Shown: in pieces, positions 1-11,529 of the stretch
How the letters are laid out: each line of letters opens with the position of its first letter
Position numbering within the stretch: position 1 is the stretch's first letter
Source of the DNA: Voacanga thouarsii
Lineage: Eukaryota > Streptophyta > Magnoliopsida > Gentianales > Apocynaceae
Direction: 5' to 3'
Assembly: GCA_026120185.1 (NCBI GenBank)
Contig: JANUWF010002021.1
Coordinates: 991,001 to 1,055,000 of the forward strand
Length of the DNA stretch: 64,000 nucleotides
Program-made: the position numbers and the translations under genes
The notes under the pieces: generated by a model
Database searches by the model: none
What the model was told of the DNA's origin: nothing
Seen by the model: only the letters and a program-made list of their open reading frames with translations

Positions 1-5
1 GTCTT

Positions 6-79
6 AGCAAGGCCTCAAGATCCAAATTCAATGACTTGGAGCTCATTCGAAAGAGATCATTTGGAGATGTCTATAAAGG
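6..79 (+). pseudogene. Protein kinase glycine-loop exon fragment
   Basis: Read in frame from base 6, about 25 residues resemble the start of a Ser/Thr kinase domain of the STE20/GCK (MST-like) type: a short lead ending in NDLELI, then a degraded glycine-rich loop and SFGDVYKG. In the family the loop is GRGSFG; here the first two glycines are replaced (RKRSFG), which should abolish ATP binding. A splice-donor-like GTAAGG follows at 80-85. No later kinase motif (HRD, DFG) was seen downstream, so this is a fragment, not a gene. It could be the right end of a gene entering from the left, but the damaged loop argues for a relic. Bases 80-362 are AT-rich without a recognisable gene. Confidence 0.45.
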
Positions 80-924
80 GTAAGGATAGCAATAAAAACT
101 AAATCCTTTTGTTGTTTATGCTGTTATTCTCTGATTTTATACATTAATTGACGTATGTTGCACTTGCTATTATGTGAAAATATTGTTTCTAATAGATATA
201 TGTAGAAATGTGTTGAAGATGACATAGATTCTTATCAAGGTTTCAAATATCTAGGTATATTTGAGTATCCTGGTAGCTTAGGATGTTTCTATATGAATGA
301 AATGAAGAGCATCTTTTGCTTGCTGTCATCTGAATCCAATTTAGTAATTTTAGAATGCTTTTTGTAACACCCCACTACTTAGGTCCAACAGGACCGGGGA
401 TGTTGCCTCGTCCATAGGATAAAGGGATCTTTATAACTAGGTCACACAAAATGAAATAAAAGCAATACTTTAAAATTAATCTTATTACAACCCAAAAATA
501 CATGAACAAATCCAAAATAAATTGCTTGCTACCATCTCTCAAAACAACACATAAGAAAAATAACATAAAATCTTCAAAGCATAAGCCACAATTCTAGCTA
601 TTGACCTCCATAGCAAGATCGACCTAAAAACATGGCATAAAAGGTGATGAGATAAAAATCTCAGTAAACTCGTGTGGTCTTTGGGTGTTTTAGGTAAAAC
701 AGTTCATGTATGCAAGTTGTAAAAGTTTCATAAGAGAAAGTGCTAACAAGTATTAAATAAATGCTGAAAATAAAGAATGGTGTTCTACTTTTCAAACCAT
801 ATATGTGCACAATAAATATAACCACTCAAAGAGGTAGCCATGGGTTACCACACGTTGGGCCCCATGACCATATAATGGTCAGAATGCCACACTTTGTACA
901 GACTGACAAAAGGTAGGTGTACAG

Positions 925-1149
925 CCTACCAGGTGAGATACTCCTCCATCTTTACACCTAAACTTACTAGTTGTCCACTCTGAAAACACACAGTCCACAT
1001 GACTGAAACTTGCTAGCTCGGACGGCCTAACTAAGTAGTACTGTCGTTTCTCCAAGTTGAGTTCATCTTCTGGAGGTGGTCTCCTAACAAAAGACTCGCT
1101 CTTACTTTTCAAAACTAGTACTACTAGCCTACCCTTATTGAGTACTCAA
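925..1149 (-). promoter_or_regulatory. Conserved LTR core with TTGAGTACTCAA palindrome
   Basis: The perfect palindrome TTGAGTACTCAA lies at 1138-1149. Read on the minus strand, the next about 220 bases align with the family A LTRs at 13807, 22123 and 35823, including GATGAACTCAACTTGGAG and a GATGGAGGAGTAT end. The rest of the two LTR families is far less alike, so this block is under constraint or was exchanged. A promoter or leader role is inferred only from conservation. Confidence 0.5.
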
Positions 1150-2021
1150 CGTTGATTGTCCCACTTGGGAGAAAATTGATCATGCATTGATTTACTTGGA
1201 AATAGCAATTAAAGGTTTCTAAAATTCTTGTCAAAGTTGGGTTTCAGAAAGAGTTTAGTATTTTTGTGTAAAACTGCTTGTTTAATTTTCAAATAATTTA
1301 TTTGACTAAAATAAAAAGAAAAACAGTCCTTAATTGCCTTTACAAAATGAATATCCATACACATTACATTTGACTTGTTATAGTAATTTTTTTTGTCTTC
1401 AAATAATTCCATGTAGGAGTTTACCTGATCTTTTGCTTGCTCGAACTCAACAAAAATCCTCCAAGGCTGACCTAACCCCGCCTGGGGTAAACACAAGGCA
1501 CAAGGTTATACTTGAGCTATACTTGCCTTACATAAATAATTCATAGTTCAACTAATTACAATCATGACCTTAATATCCTAAGCTTTAAGGCTAGATGATA
1601 AAGGATTTTATAAAATAAGCCTAACTTGATAAGTTAAAATAACTAGGGGTTCTAAAATAATTATTAATAAGCTATAGGTTCAAATAATAAATCTTGAGTA
1701 CTATTGTTAATAAATAAACTAGGGTTTAAATATTGAACAATCCTAATTAATATTAGTAAATGGTAATTTAAAAATAGTTTTATTATAAATAAATAATAAA
1801 TTTTCAATTAATTTTGTATAGATAATAAATAATTAGTAATAAATAAAATTAATAATAAATGAATTATATTAAATTTTTGTTTAATAAATAACAAAGAAAT
1901 TTTAATATAAATAATATAATATTTATGAATATAGGTAAAAGTTTGAACTATAGTCTACAATGTTATTAATATTTTATTTATTATTATTATTACTTATATA
2001 AAAGATCTTATTCATTACCCC

Positions 2022-2165
2022 ACATACATACATACATGCATGCATGCATACATACATACATACATACATACATACATACATACATACATACATACATACA
2101 TACATACATACATACATACATACATACATACATACATACATACATACATACATACATACATACAT
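2022..2165. repeat. (CATA)n microsatellite
   Basis: About 140 bases of nearly perfect CATA repeats, with a short CATG-containing start, inside the solo LTR. Frames on both strands (repeating MYVC or IHTY) are artefacts of the repeat. Confidence 0.98.
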
Positions 2166-4468
2166 TATTTTTAATAAAAGATATTATTTATTTGACTAGT
2201 AAAATATCAATATTTCATTTAATGTTCCAATTCCAAAACTTCCTAGTAATTTCGAAATCCTTAAATATATATATAATAATAATTTCAATTAAGGTAATAA
2301 CATTTGCTAATTAAAATAACTTAGGATCAACAAGATCATAATCATATTTTTCCTATTGCTAACAAGAATTATGAACATATTCTCCAATATCAAACAACAA
2401 ACTAATCTATTCATGAACATAGGCATAATTCCATACATACTATCACATGGCCAAATCTCTATTAAGTATAATCATAATCATGACTTTAATGAAGATAAGA
2501 ACATGAAAATCCTACTCACCAAAGGTGTCATAACGTCTAGCATGCTTTAAACATCCATAATTTTCTTAAGATATGATGAACACACATTGATTCTCAAGGA
2601 ATTCCATATAGCTTAATCATGATCATCCATTCTCATGTACTAATCTCAACCTTCTTCATTCATATGCATATACTCAATCCCCCATTCACATTCTATTCTC
2701 CCTATTAACATCTAAGAGATATGGATTCAGAATTAAAAGGAAGGTTTAAGGAGAAATACTTGATTGATGTTTGCTTCAATGAAGATTCAAGAAGGTCTAT
2801 GCAATTGAGGGTTTTGTATTGTCCATGAGAGGAGGAAAAACAGCCATAGTTGTAACCACCATTTCAGCCAAGAGAGAGAGAGAGAGTATTAGCATGATAT
2901 GTTATAGGTTGAAGGGAAGAAGATGAACAAAAGAGTTGTTCTTGGTTACCTTGATGATGTTCTTGAGACTTCAAGGAACTAGTTTCGATCCGAATGCCAA
3001 TTTTTGTTTTCGAGATTTGATGTTATAAACTCTAGAAATGAACTCTAGGGAGTATGTAGGAGTATTTTGGAGTTTTTGAGAGGGATTGGAGGTGTTTAAA
3101 GTGGTCTTTGGTTTGAAGAAAGGTAGTGTGTGTTCTTGGTGAAAATGGAGAGAATTTGAGAAAGGATATGCACGAATTTTTGGAGAGTGTTGGCTGAATG
3201 GTTTAGGGAATTCAAGGATTTCAGTTTTCAGCTTAGAGAGGGAGAGGAAAATTTGATTGTTTGAAATTCAAATAGAGTGATTTGAGGAGTGGTTTGAGGT
3301 AGAAGATATGTTAATGGTGTTTGATTGATGGAGGTTTCTTGGAGCTGCAATGGAGCTGGCTGGTCTGTTTGGTTTTCCTGAAATGAATGAAGGCTAATAT
3401 AGCTCTAAGGCTGGCTGAAATTCAGAGCTCAATGGCAGAGAAATTTCTGGTTATGAAGCCTAGTACAAGAGTGTTTTCATGGAGCAAATACTAGAAATTT
3501 TTGAAGTTCAAATTGAAGTTTGAATGGAGCGATCTTAGGAGATATTTGAAGTGTGGTTATGGAGTCCAAATATGTAAGGTAAGTGGAGGGGTTAATGGTG
3601 TTTAGTTCATGGCTGAACAAGGTTCAATTTCTAGAGGTTTGAGGGTGGTTTTTGGCCAAGGCTTTAAGGGAACAAAGCTGGAAATTTCTAGTTTCGTGAT
3701 GGTCTACGGTTCGAATAGTTTGCTGCAATTTCCTGTGCAGTTTTTTGCAATATTCCAACTCAATTTGCAAAGGTTTTTGAGAGGTGTTTGAGGGTCTTTT
3801 AAGACTGGTTTCCAGCCTTCTTTATGGAGGAAAGCAGAGGTATTTTTCTAAGTTGATGACAGAAGAAAACAGCTCCATTTCTAGGCTGCTATGCAACGAA
3901 AACTGCCCAGAATTTTTCCTAATTTGTGTAGTTTTTTGTGCAGCCCGAATTGCACAGAATTTTCAGTTCCTCAAGCTGAATAAATTGGCCACATTTCTGA
4001 CAGAAAATGAGCAGGAAAAATGGCTGAGGTTTTTGGAAGTTAGGCTGCCCAAACTCTAGAAAATTTCCAGATTTCTTCCATGAAGAATATGAACACTATG
4101 GAGTAGAGTTTGAAGGTTCAACTATGAAGATTAATTTCCATCGGGAACCTTTCCTAACTCCTCTCCTATTTTCATTCAATTCACCAACTTCCAATATTCA
4201 TTTTCGAAATTCAAAGACAAGAAATCCTTGTTGAATTTTCTAGAATTACAAATATGAATTTTGATAAATTTTGAACAAATTTAATTTATGAAGAGGTTAG
4301 GACAAGCTAGAAGTAATAAAAGGATAAGGATTCCTCTAGAATTATTTTTAAGGCATGATGAGAGAATTAGGACATTCTCTTCATGTCTCCCCTAGGACAA
4401 CATTCCTATTTTTATGGAATGTAAGAAAATAAAAATTTAAACTTAACTAAGATAATCATGATAAAAAC

Positions 4469-4540
4469 TTAAATGATGGGATTTGAACTCATTACCTTAG
4501 AGATAAATTCCAAAGCTTTAACCGTTAAATTCACACTAAC
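4469..4540 (-). other. tRNA-like module in family B LTR
   Basis: On the minus strand a 72-nt stretch starts GTTAGTG and ends in a T-arm-like GAGTTCAAATCCC followed by CATCATT. It starts 245 bp from the LTR start, exactly as in the copy at 56269-56340. The B box (GGTTCRANNCC) is matched in all but one base; the A box is weaker here. Downstream T-runs could end Pol III transcription. It is not a functional tRNA gene: the anticodon arm does not pair. Confidence 0.6.
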
Positions 4541-5335
4541 TCTTGTTCTTATTTTCTTACCAAAATATTCTTCTTATGTAATTCTCAAGCTATCTTCCTA
4601 TTTGGACCTTAAGCAAAATTACCATTTTACCCTTCCTACTCAATAAGCATAACTAAGCCTTTTAATCCATAAATCATAATTCTAAAGCACATAAAATCAT
4701 TCAAAAATATATATATTCATGCAAAATGATATGATATGCATCCCGACCCCCTTACTCTAGGGTTGACTTTAGGTGGGGTTTCACACTTTCCACAGGATGT
4801 TAATTTGCAAGTTGTAAGATATAATACATGTGTCTAGGTATTCAACGAGACCTTTATGTATGCATTTTCAATGCTAGAACCAATGATTGTGTTGCCTATG
4901 AGAATATTTTCATTATCCTCTTCTCACTACGATAAGTGTTAGCTAATTAAGAGGCTCTTTCCTTATCATGGGTAGTGAGGATTATAAATATTGAGTGGTT
5001 TTTCCTCTTTTAATATTCTTCTAATCTAGGCCTTGGTATAGATTAAAGTAGAAGAGGATGTTTTTTTAGATTTTCAGTTTCAATATCATAGCTTCATCAT
5101 CACCATTAACATTGGCAGTAATTATTTTGTCCAATACCTCATTAAAAAAATTTTCGAGATGTGATTGTGTGCTAAGTATATTGGGTGTCAATATAAGTAT
5201 GATTGGACAACCATTCTATGTTTTGCGATGATGGTTTAGTATTAGAAGTCCACATATGATGCACAATTTCATGAAAAACATTAATAGAATTAAATATGTA
5301 AATGTATTTTTTATTAAAGTCTATAAAACCATATA

Positions 5336-5533
5336 GGAATTTTGCTAAGTTAGATGTGCTATAAGCTTTGTGAATTTCATTATGTGCTAAGTATATTAGG
5401 TGTCAATATAAACATGTTTGGGAAACCATTTGGTGGAATTTTGCTAAGTTAGATGTGCTATAAGCTTTGTGAATTTGATTATGTGCTAAGTATATTGGAT
5501 GTCAATATAAACGTGTTTGGAAAACCATTCGGT
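5336..5533. repeat. 99-bp tandem duplication
   Basis: Two adjacent near-identical 99-bp units (5336-5434 and 5435-5533) start GGAATTTTGCTAAG and include GTGCTAAGTATATTGG-type and TGTCAATATAAAC segments. A third, more diverged partial copy of the second half lies at about 5160-5270. No coding content. The surrounding 4786-5590 holds nothing else recognisable. Confidence 0.75.
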
Positions 5534-5590
5534 ATTTTATGACGATGGTTTACCATCAGAAGCCTACGTATAATGCACATTCATCATTCA

Positions 5591-5650
5591 AAGTTTGAAG
5601 AGCGTAAAATAAACCGAGAACGGGATGTCATTCTAAGGGAGATGGAAGAG
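5591..5650 (+). pseudogene. Mitochondrial processing peptidase beta exon fragment
   Basis: Twenty codons give a peptide ending RERDVILREMEE, a hallmark of the MPP beta subunit / cytochrome bc1 core protein (M16 metalloprotease fold) just after its zinc-site helix region. A splice donor (GTAAAAG) follows directly at 5651, where the plant gene is also expected to continue with a Val-Glu-Gly-Gln segment, but no such exon was found in the following kilobase. The HxxEH zinc motif is also absent upstream. A captured or orphaned exon is the best reading. The family call rests on one short motif but a distinctive one. Bases 5651-6913 show no further gene. Confidence 0.6.
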
Positions 5651-6913
5651 GTAAAAGTTTTGATATCTATTTCTGAGTTATGTATTGTATTGATTGATCA
5701 AGCATATTTACATTTTTCTAGATAAAGATTGCATCTTTTCTTACATCTAGGTATAGTGAGAGTGATAATCTAGGTTTCTACTTAATGGACAGATAGAGAA
5801 TATGAAACGAATGAAAAAGATGGATTAAACTTCAATTTAATTTTGCAAAAGTGCTTTCCTAGGCCTTAACACTCTTACTTACTGACAAATGCAACTTAAG
5901 TTTGGTGGTATTGGAATATGGAATACAACTGCCTATTTGAAAGCATCATCATCAAGCCAACAGAAATATAAGGACTTAAGAGAAGTAATCTGCTCAAGTT
6001 TACTAATATCAGTTATGAAGTATGATAGTGAATTTTTGCGTGAAATTTATATTTCTTCGAAATGAGTTTCTGTTCAGTGTTTTTTTTTTAAATTATTATT
6101 TTGGGAAAGAGAAGACATGTAGGTTTGACCCTGCATATGTAGGAGAATTATCAGACAAGCTGATAATAGGTGGTTGAATCTGGGAGTTCTTATTTGATGG
6201 ATTAAGGGTGGATCAGCACAGTAGTCTGTATAGTGAGATGCCAGTTAGCTTTAAGGTTTTGGTTTCTAGAACCATCAACGTATTTGACAATTTTGTTGTT
6301 GGTTGGATTGGTGATATATGTATCCGATGGTTGAAAAATAGCTATCATTTTTAATTTGCTAAAAGGAATTCACTGAACTTGTTGGATGTATATGATGAGT
6401 TTGAATCACTCTTATGGAATATTATTGTGGTTGCAGCAATAAGAATGACAGTAAGTCAATGGGAAAAATGTAAAGACATTTGTAATAATAAGGAGGCTGA
6501 TTGGAATTCTTTTTTCAGTGTCTTGGCTTTTTTTTTTGTGATTAATAATTGGATAATAATAACCCTTTGATTTTAACTGTTTTTTTATTTATGCATACCT
6601 GTGTTATTTGTTGATTAGAACTTTGAGATGCTGGACCAAATACAAACTAATTTCTAGGACATAGATGATACTTAGGGAATCAAAAAAGTATTAATTTCCA
6701 ATAACACAAACTTCTCTAAAGGCTGCTCTCAACAACTCCCTACCTTACCAGAGAACCTCCTGAGATAAAAGGTGCTTTCACCCTTGCAACCAAAATATGA
6801 ATATTGAAGGCATGTATTGCAGTTACATACTATCGATTATATAAGGATAACAAATTTCAACAATCTTAAACATTTAAAATGATCAAAGTGGCTCTATTTA
6901 ATAATTATTTTAG

Positions 6914-6990
6914 GGAGTGTAGGATATGCCAAGAAGAAGATGCCGAGCAAGACATGGAGGCTCCCTGTGCTTCTAATGGCATTCTTAAGC
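6914..6990 (+). pseudogene. RING-CH (RINGv) E3 ligase exon fragment
   Basis: After an acceptor-like TTATTTTAG (ending at 6913) the frame reads ECRICQEED, then DMEAPCASNGILK. This matches the start of the plant RING-CH domain (C-x2-C, an acidic stretch, then MEAPCACNGTLK in the family). The third-pair cysteine is replaced by Ser (CAS for CAC), and after LK the sequence departs from the expected AHRKC zinc ligands into a T-rich stretch. The fragment can bind no zinc and is not a working ligase. It has the same strand as the kinase and MPP scraps, though these genes are unrelated. Confidence 0.68.
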
Positions 6991-8450
6991 TTCATTCATT
7001 TTTTTTGTTCTGGCTTTTGTTTTATAGTGAAAAAAAAAAAGAAAAATGGAGTTCTTTTCAATTAAAATTTAGTTCTTCAGTGCTTTGGGTTGAAGGGGAC
7101 TTTTGGGTTTGACTTGCAAAATGTGTAAAAATGTTGTTAATGTAGGAAATCATTAGCTTGATTTAGAAATTTTTTAATGGTTTTGCTGGGTATTTCATGA
7201 TTTTTGCATAAATTGATGCTTTTTGATGTTCTTATCAGAGAATGTTATTAGTTTGCGTAAGGGGATGGGTTTGGTATTTAATGGTTTAATGGTTTAATGG
7301 TTTTGTTGGGTGTTCTTTTTCTTGATTGCCTATCTTTGTGTGTATGTAGAGAAATGAAGTTTTATGGTTAGACTATTTGAGCAATTGTTGTTTAGTGATT
7401 CCTTTTATATGTCTTTGTTGGGGATTTTGACGTCTCCGTTTGCCTTTTGCTCTTTTCATGCTCCTAGACTGATTTGTTACTATTTTCTAAAAATTGTTTA
7501 ACGCAAACACCTTTATACATGCGTTTCCTTTTTAGCGAAAAGAAACTTTGAAATTGGATTGTCAAATTGTGTACAATAATTTTTCCCCCTTCTACTAAAA
7601 CTTTGAAATTTGACTTAGCATGCATTCATCCCCTAAAAGTATTAGTATCCTAGCTGTATAACACTGTAAATTTTTAGCTAACTAAATAATGTTGTTTAGT
7701 TGAGTCTATAGTGAAGACATGATTAGTATGATTAGTTTGGATAACTAATATGTGAAGCTTTTATCTTAAACCTGCTATTTTCCAGGGGTAGACAAAGCTA
7801 AATTTTTTAATTAGTTATATAATGTTGTGTTACATGAATTTTTTAAGGGATTTTGCTTAGTTTGGAATATTAAAGATGAGTAGTTGCTTGGAATATGTTG
7901 GAATATTTTTATAAGAGGAATTATTCTTGTAAAAATACTATAGCTATGACGACAATATGCTGGAAAATCTCTGTTTTGATATAGGGTTGATGGCTTGGAT
8001 TATGCATTGATGTTTTGAGATAAAATCATGTACAACTAATATCGTTGAAAGGTCTATTTGAATTAGGATGTGTTCGAAGACCTTTGAAATATTAAAGTAT
8101 ACCGTAAACTACTTGAACTTTAATTTATCAACTATAATGAATGACAAATAGTTGAATTTTTTTGTTAACATTTGGTTGTTAACATTTTATTTTGATCTTC
8201 AAGTCGATATTTAGTTGTGTTACACGATTTGGCTTTTGCAAGAGATTTCTATACTAATTTAATGTTCTTTATTTGTTTGATGTGAATTAGTATATGATTC
8301 TCATGATTTGCTTCTTCCTTTTGTCCGATTATTTATTATGCTTCTAATCCATGTTTTAGGCCATAAAGGCTGTGTGAAATTACTTATTTGGGAGACACAT
8401 CCAAATCTACAAATCACTCGACTTACTCAAATTGGTATATATATATGTGT

Positions 8451-8513
<63 letters not shown>

Positions 8514-10194
8514 AGCATTCTTTAACATCTATGAGAATTTGATAAACCATAATTTGAAATAAGTGTGAGTGAAGGATCATAATGGGAAAGGCTAATATAC
8601 CCTTCAAGATCCATATTGTGAAGGATCATGATATGAAATAGAGGTTGTGCGTGGAAGTAGAAAGGCTGGGACTGAGTGCCGTTCATAATGGGGAGTTGTT
8701 GGTTTGGGCTTAAAGGAGACTAGGGAGTGTGAGTGATTGCTGTGTTCACCACTGTATTTGTCCTGTAGTTGTGGTGAGGTACCCAGATGAAAAGGACGGT
8801 GTTTTAGATTCTTCTATTGTCAGGGTTCAACAAAGCTAGTAGATTAGAAGGATCAAGGCCTTCGGGCGATTCCAGAGGAGGAGCTGATTTATCACGATGC
8901 TTCATATAAGCTATATGTACAGAATAATTTTGTTTTTAAAATATGATGTCTTTGGTATTTAATTTACAGTGCTCTTAGATTAGATTGATTTGATGATTAG
9001 GTTGGTATTGTTTTTAATTGTGTTGTCTTTGATCTAATGATTTTTTAGTAGAAAGATTAGATTTTTGTATAGTATTTGATGGTGTGACTTCAAAGACAAT
9101 CAAGGTTCTTGAAGGAATAGTAGTCCTGTACTTGGTAGTAATCTCCTTCTATATTTTCCTAAAGTAAGGTTAAGAGTTTCAAATCCCTCAGCGAGAGAAA
9201 TTTTAGTTAAGTTTGCCTTTTGCCTCTTGGTAACATTGTGGCTTTTCAGTGCAAAAGAAAATGTGCAGTGAATCTGAAAGGAAAATGGTATATCATTTTT
9301 GTAGTCTTCTAAAGCCTCACTTTACAAATTCGATAGCTCTTTTATGCAAATCCAACAAAAAGTTAATATCAGGGATAACTAGACTTATCAAGTGGGGAAT
9401 GGACTTTGAAAAGGGAGTACTTCTGTCTATTGTTGTGTTTGTTGTACACTTTCTTCAAATATTTACAACTTCAACTATCAGATGTTGATTAATTGGTTAT
9501 AAAAGAATTGTGCAATGTGTTTTAATCATTTAATTTAGATGCATCTCAAAATGCTAATTTATTTTGGCTGGTTCTTTCTGCAAAGTTTGACATTCTCCAT
9601 TTTGTTTGTCCTTATCATGGACTGCTGTTAGCCTCAAGAACAAATTAAGTTGGATATCAAAATTTCTTGCAAATCATGTTAGTCCAATAATAAAATACTC
9701 TCTGCAGTCTATTTATATCCTTTCACATGACTTATTGACATTCATGATATATAAGGGAACTCAAAGGCACTTTAGGCATTGTGTGCAAATGGGTTTTTAA
9801 ACATAAGAGGAAATCAGATTTGATTCATTCTCTTTCCTCTGGGGACTAAATCTCATGGTACCTACTATCAATCTCGGCAAGAATTCTCTTGCTGACATGA
9901 AAATCAAATACTAATAGATTTAATGGGAAATGCCAAAACAAGTTTCTTTCAACATGCTGCTTGCATTAAGTTCAACTACTTTTGAAATCACCTGGGAACA
10001 AGCACCCATTATTACTTTTGGATTTCTAGGTGCATATTATCAACTTTTCCATTGTTTAATGTTGCCATTGTTGCTTAGCTTTTTTCTGCTTTAGTATATC
10101 TGTATGTGGTCTTGGGATACTTTGCTTCTATATAAAGCCGAACATTGTTTTATCGATCATTGGTTTCTAAAATAAGATGATTATTTTATTGCAG
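6991..10194. other. AT-rich stretch without a supported gene
   Basis: Intron-like, T-rich sequence. The frame at 9249-9488 (79 codons) has no recognisable domain. At about 8640-8930 short stretches look coding-like (for example RYPDEKDGVLD on +) but are broken by stops and frame changes and match nothing I know. A TG microsatellite lies at 8446-8510. Confidence 0.5.
8446..8510. repeat. (TG)n microsatellite
   Basis: About 65 bases of TG repeats with one TATG interruption, preceded by a short TA run. Confidence 0.98.
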
Positions 10195-10452
10195 CTTGAG
10201 TTGCAAGCACCTCTGGCAGCTAAAAATGCTATCACAATCTTATTTGAGTTAGCTACTTCAGATCAATTGCAGCAAGAGCTAGCATCTATTGACCCTATCC
10301 TAGCAATCTTGCCATCAATTGTTGTGGCGCTGCCTCAATGCTTTTCCCCAAATGGTTTTTCCAAAATGGTCGAGGAAGTCATAGATGATAAATTTGTGCT
10401 TCCTGATCTGAACCTCCCTCTCGAGGAGACATCAAATCCTGAAATTCTTTGA
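10195..10452 (+). CDS. Orphan C-terminal exon, unknown protein
   Basis: A polypyrimidine tract and TTGCAG acceptor (ending at 10194) precede 85 uninterrupted codons ending in TGA. The peptide is Leu/Ala-rich and looks helical (LAAKNAITILFELATSDQLQ), followed by a conserved-looking ALPQCFSPNGF and an acidic VLPDLNLPLEE tail. LxLxL/DLNxxP-type tails can recruit TOPLESS corepressors; whether DLNLP does so here is speculation. The open frame, balanced codon use and clean acceptor suggest a genuine last exon, but no upstream exon could be assigned. I do not recognise the protein. It may belong with the other + strand exon scraps as transposon cargo, or be the end of a host gene cut by insertions. 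Confidence 0.5.
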   Translation, partial: LELQAPLAAKNAITILFELATSDQLQQELASIDPILAILPSIVVALPQCFSPNGFSKMVEEVIDDKFVLPDLNLPLEETSNPEIL

Positions 10453-11194
10453 GGAGTAAGCTAGAATGGACCAATGTATATGGATAACCTTTTTTTTCTT
10501 TTCCTGAAAGGAAACTCCACAATTATATATAGCAGCATCTAGAATAAGTTCTAACGTTGTTGTAGGATATGTGTAATAGAACTGTAATTACAAAATCAAT
10601 TGCCTTCACCACATTTTGAACAAGATGCCAAAGTGCGTTTTCTAATAATGAAGGTACAGGGGAATGTTAGGATCCTTTGTTTTCCTTAAGGTTTAGTGTA
10701 GAGATCCTAACTGTTTAGCTGCAGTTATATTCTTTACTCAGAGGTGTCTATATTGTTTTGATTCTTAAGTCCCAACACATAGCTTCGACATATATATACA
10801 CATAAGTTGTAACTATTACATAGGGTAGTCAGATATTTTGGTTGCTTCTTATAGGAAATACCTAAACTTTATTTGTTCTCTCTTATTTCATTCATCTTTC
10901 TTTCCTTGAGATTACTCCTTGGAATTATGGAAATATATCAAGGAACTTTCTAAGGAATTATATGATGTGTTCAAAAGCTGTTTTGAAACAACTGATTTCC
11001 ATTTTTTTTTTTCCATCTTACTTTGGTTGTAGTCCATTGTTGTCTACATTCCTAAAATTGGTGTTTTATATATAACAATTTTTTCTTTTGGGACCATAGT
11101 AAGGATTAGCTTGCAATGCTCAGAGGTCTTGGAGGTTGTAAAAGTTAAAATCTATCTCAAGCATCTTATACAATGCAAGAAATGATGGAATTTG
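10453..11194. other. 3' flank without gene
   Basis: AT-rich sequence after the orphan stop codon. It would hold the 3' UTR if the exon is transcribed. No other feature seen up to the gypsy insertion. Confidence 0.4.
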
Positions 11195-11453
11195 TGTAAT
11201 GCCCCATATTAAACCACCTTTATTATGAGGGGGAAGTCATGCATGTCATAATATTTTATATTGCATTTGATAATTTTAAATATTTTCATGAATATATAAG
11301 ATCCAAGAGTTTGTTATTTCATGAAATTATTTATTATGATATGGTGGTGTTAGTTGGGTTGGTTGAGCTTTTGTTTTATTGAGGAGAATTTATAAGAAGG
11401 AAAATGAAGTAAGTGAGTGGGAGTTAAGGGAATTTGTTGGAGGAATATTTCAA

Positions 11454-11529
11454 AAAGAGTGGTTGTGGTCTAATGGATAAGACTTGGTGTTTATTTTTTG
11501 GTGGACTTGAGTTCAAATCCCAACTCTTG
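11454..11529 (+). other. tRNA-like module in family A 5' LTR
   Basis: The A-box-like TGGTCTAATGG (11466-11476) and B-box-like GAGTTCAAATCC (11509-11520) are bracketed by AAAGAG and CTCTTG, which pair except at one end; the sister LTR has the intact 6-bp stem. It sits 259 bp from the LTR start and is followed by T-rich sequence (CTTTTCTTTC) that could end Pol III transcripts. Confidence 0.62.

Larger units (their letters stand above)
363..4785 (-). mobile_element. Solo LTR, chromovirus family B, reverse
   Basis: The left edge reads TGTAACACCCCACTACTTAG and the right edge GGTGGGGTTTCACA, the reverse complements of the end and start of the forward family B LTRs at 56024-56917 and 56998-57155. 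This 4.4-kb unit therefore has proper TG...CA ends on the minus strand and no internal coding domain: a solo LTR. Flanks CTTTT (358-362) and CTTTC (4786-4790) look like a 5-bp target duplication with one mismatch. Open frames inside, for example 3609-3791 and 3784-4059, show no domain and are ignored. LTRs this long are known in plant Tekay/Del chromoviruses. The element probably inserted whole and later recombined between its LTRs. Confidence 0.82.

Noticed and set aside
6..79. Start of a functional kinase gene
   Set aside because: Glycine loop is damaged and no downstream kinase exon was found.
1974..2314. ORFs of repeating MYVC or IHTY on both strands
   Set aside because: Translations of the CATA microsatellite.
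3609..4059. Two + ORFs of 60 and 91 codons in the solo LTR
   Set aside because: No domain, inside non-coding LTR sequence, one overlapping the other in another frame.
8570..8930. Possible broken coding stretch (RYPDEKDGVLD)
   Set aside because: Several stops and frame changes, no family recognised.
9249..9488. 79-codon ORF
   Set aside because: No recognisable domain, AT-rich surroundings; intron-like chance frame is more likely.
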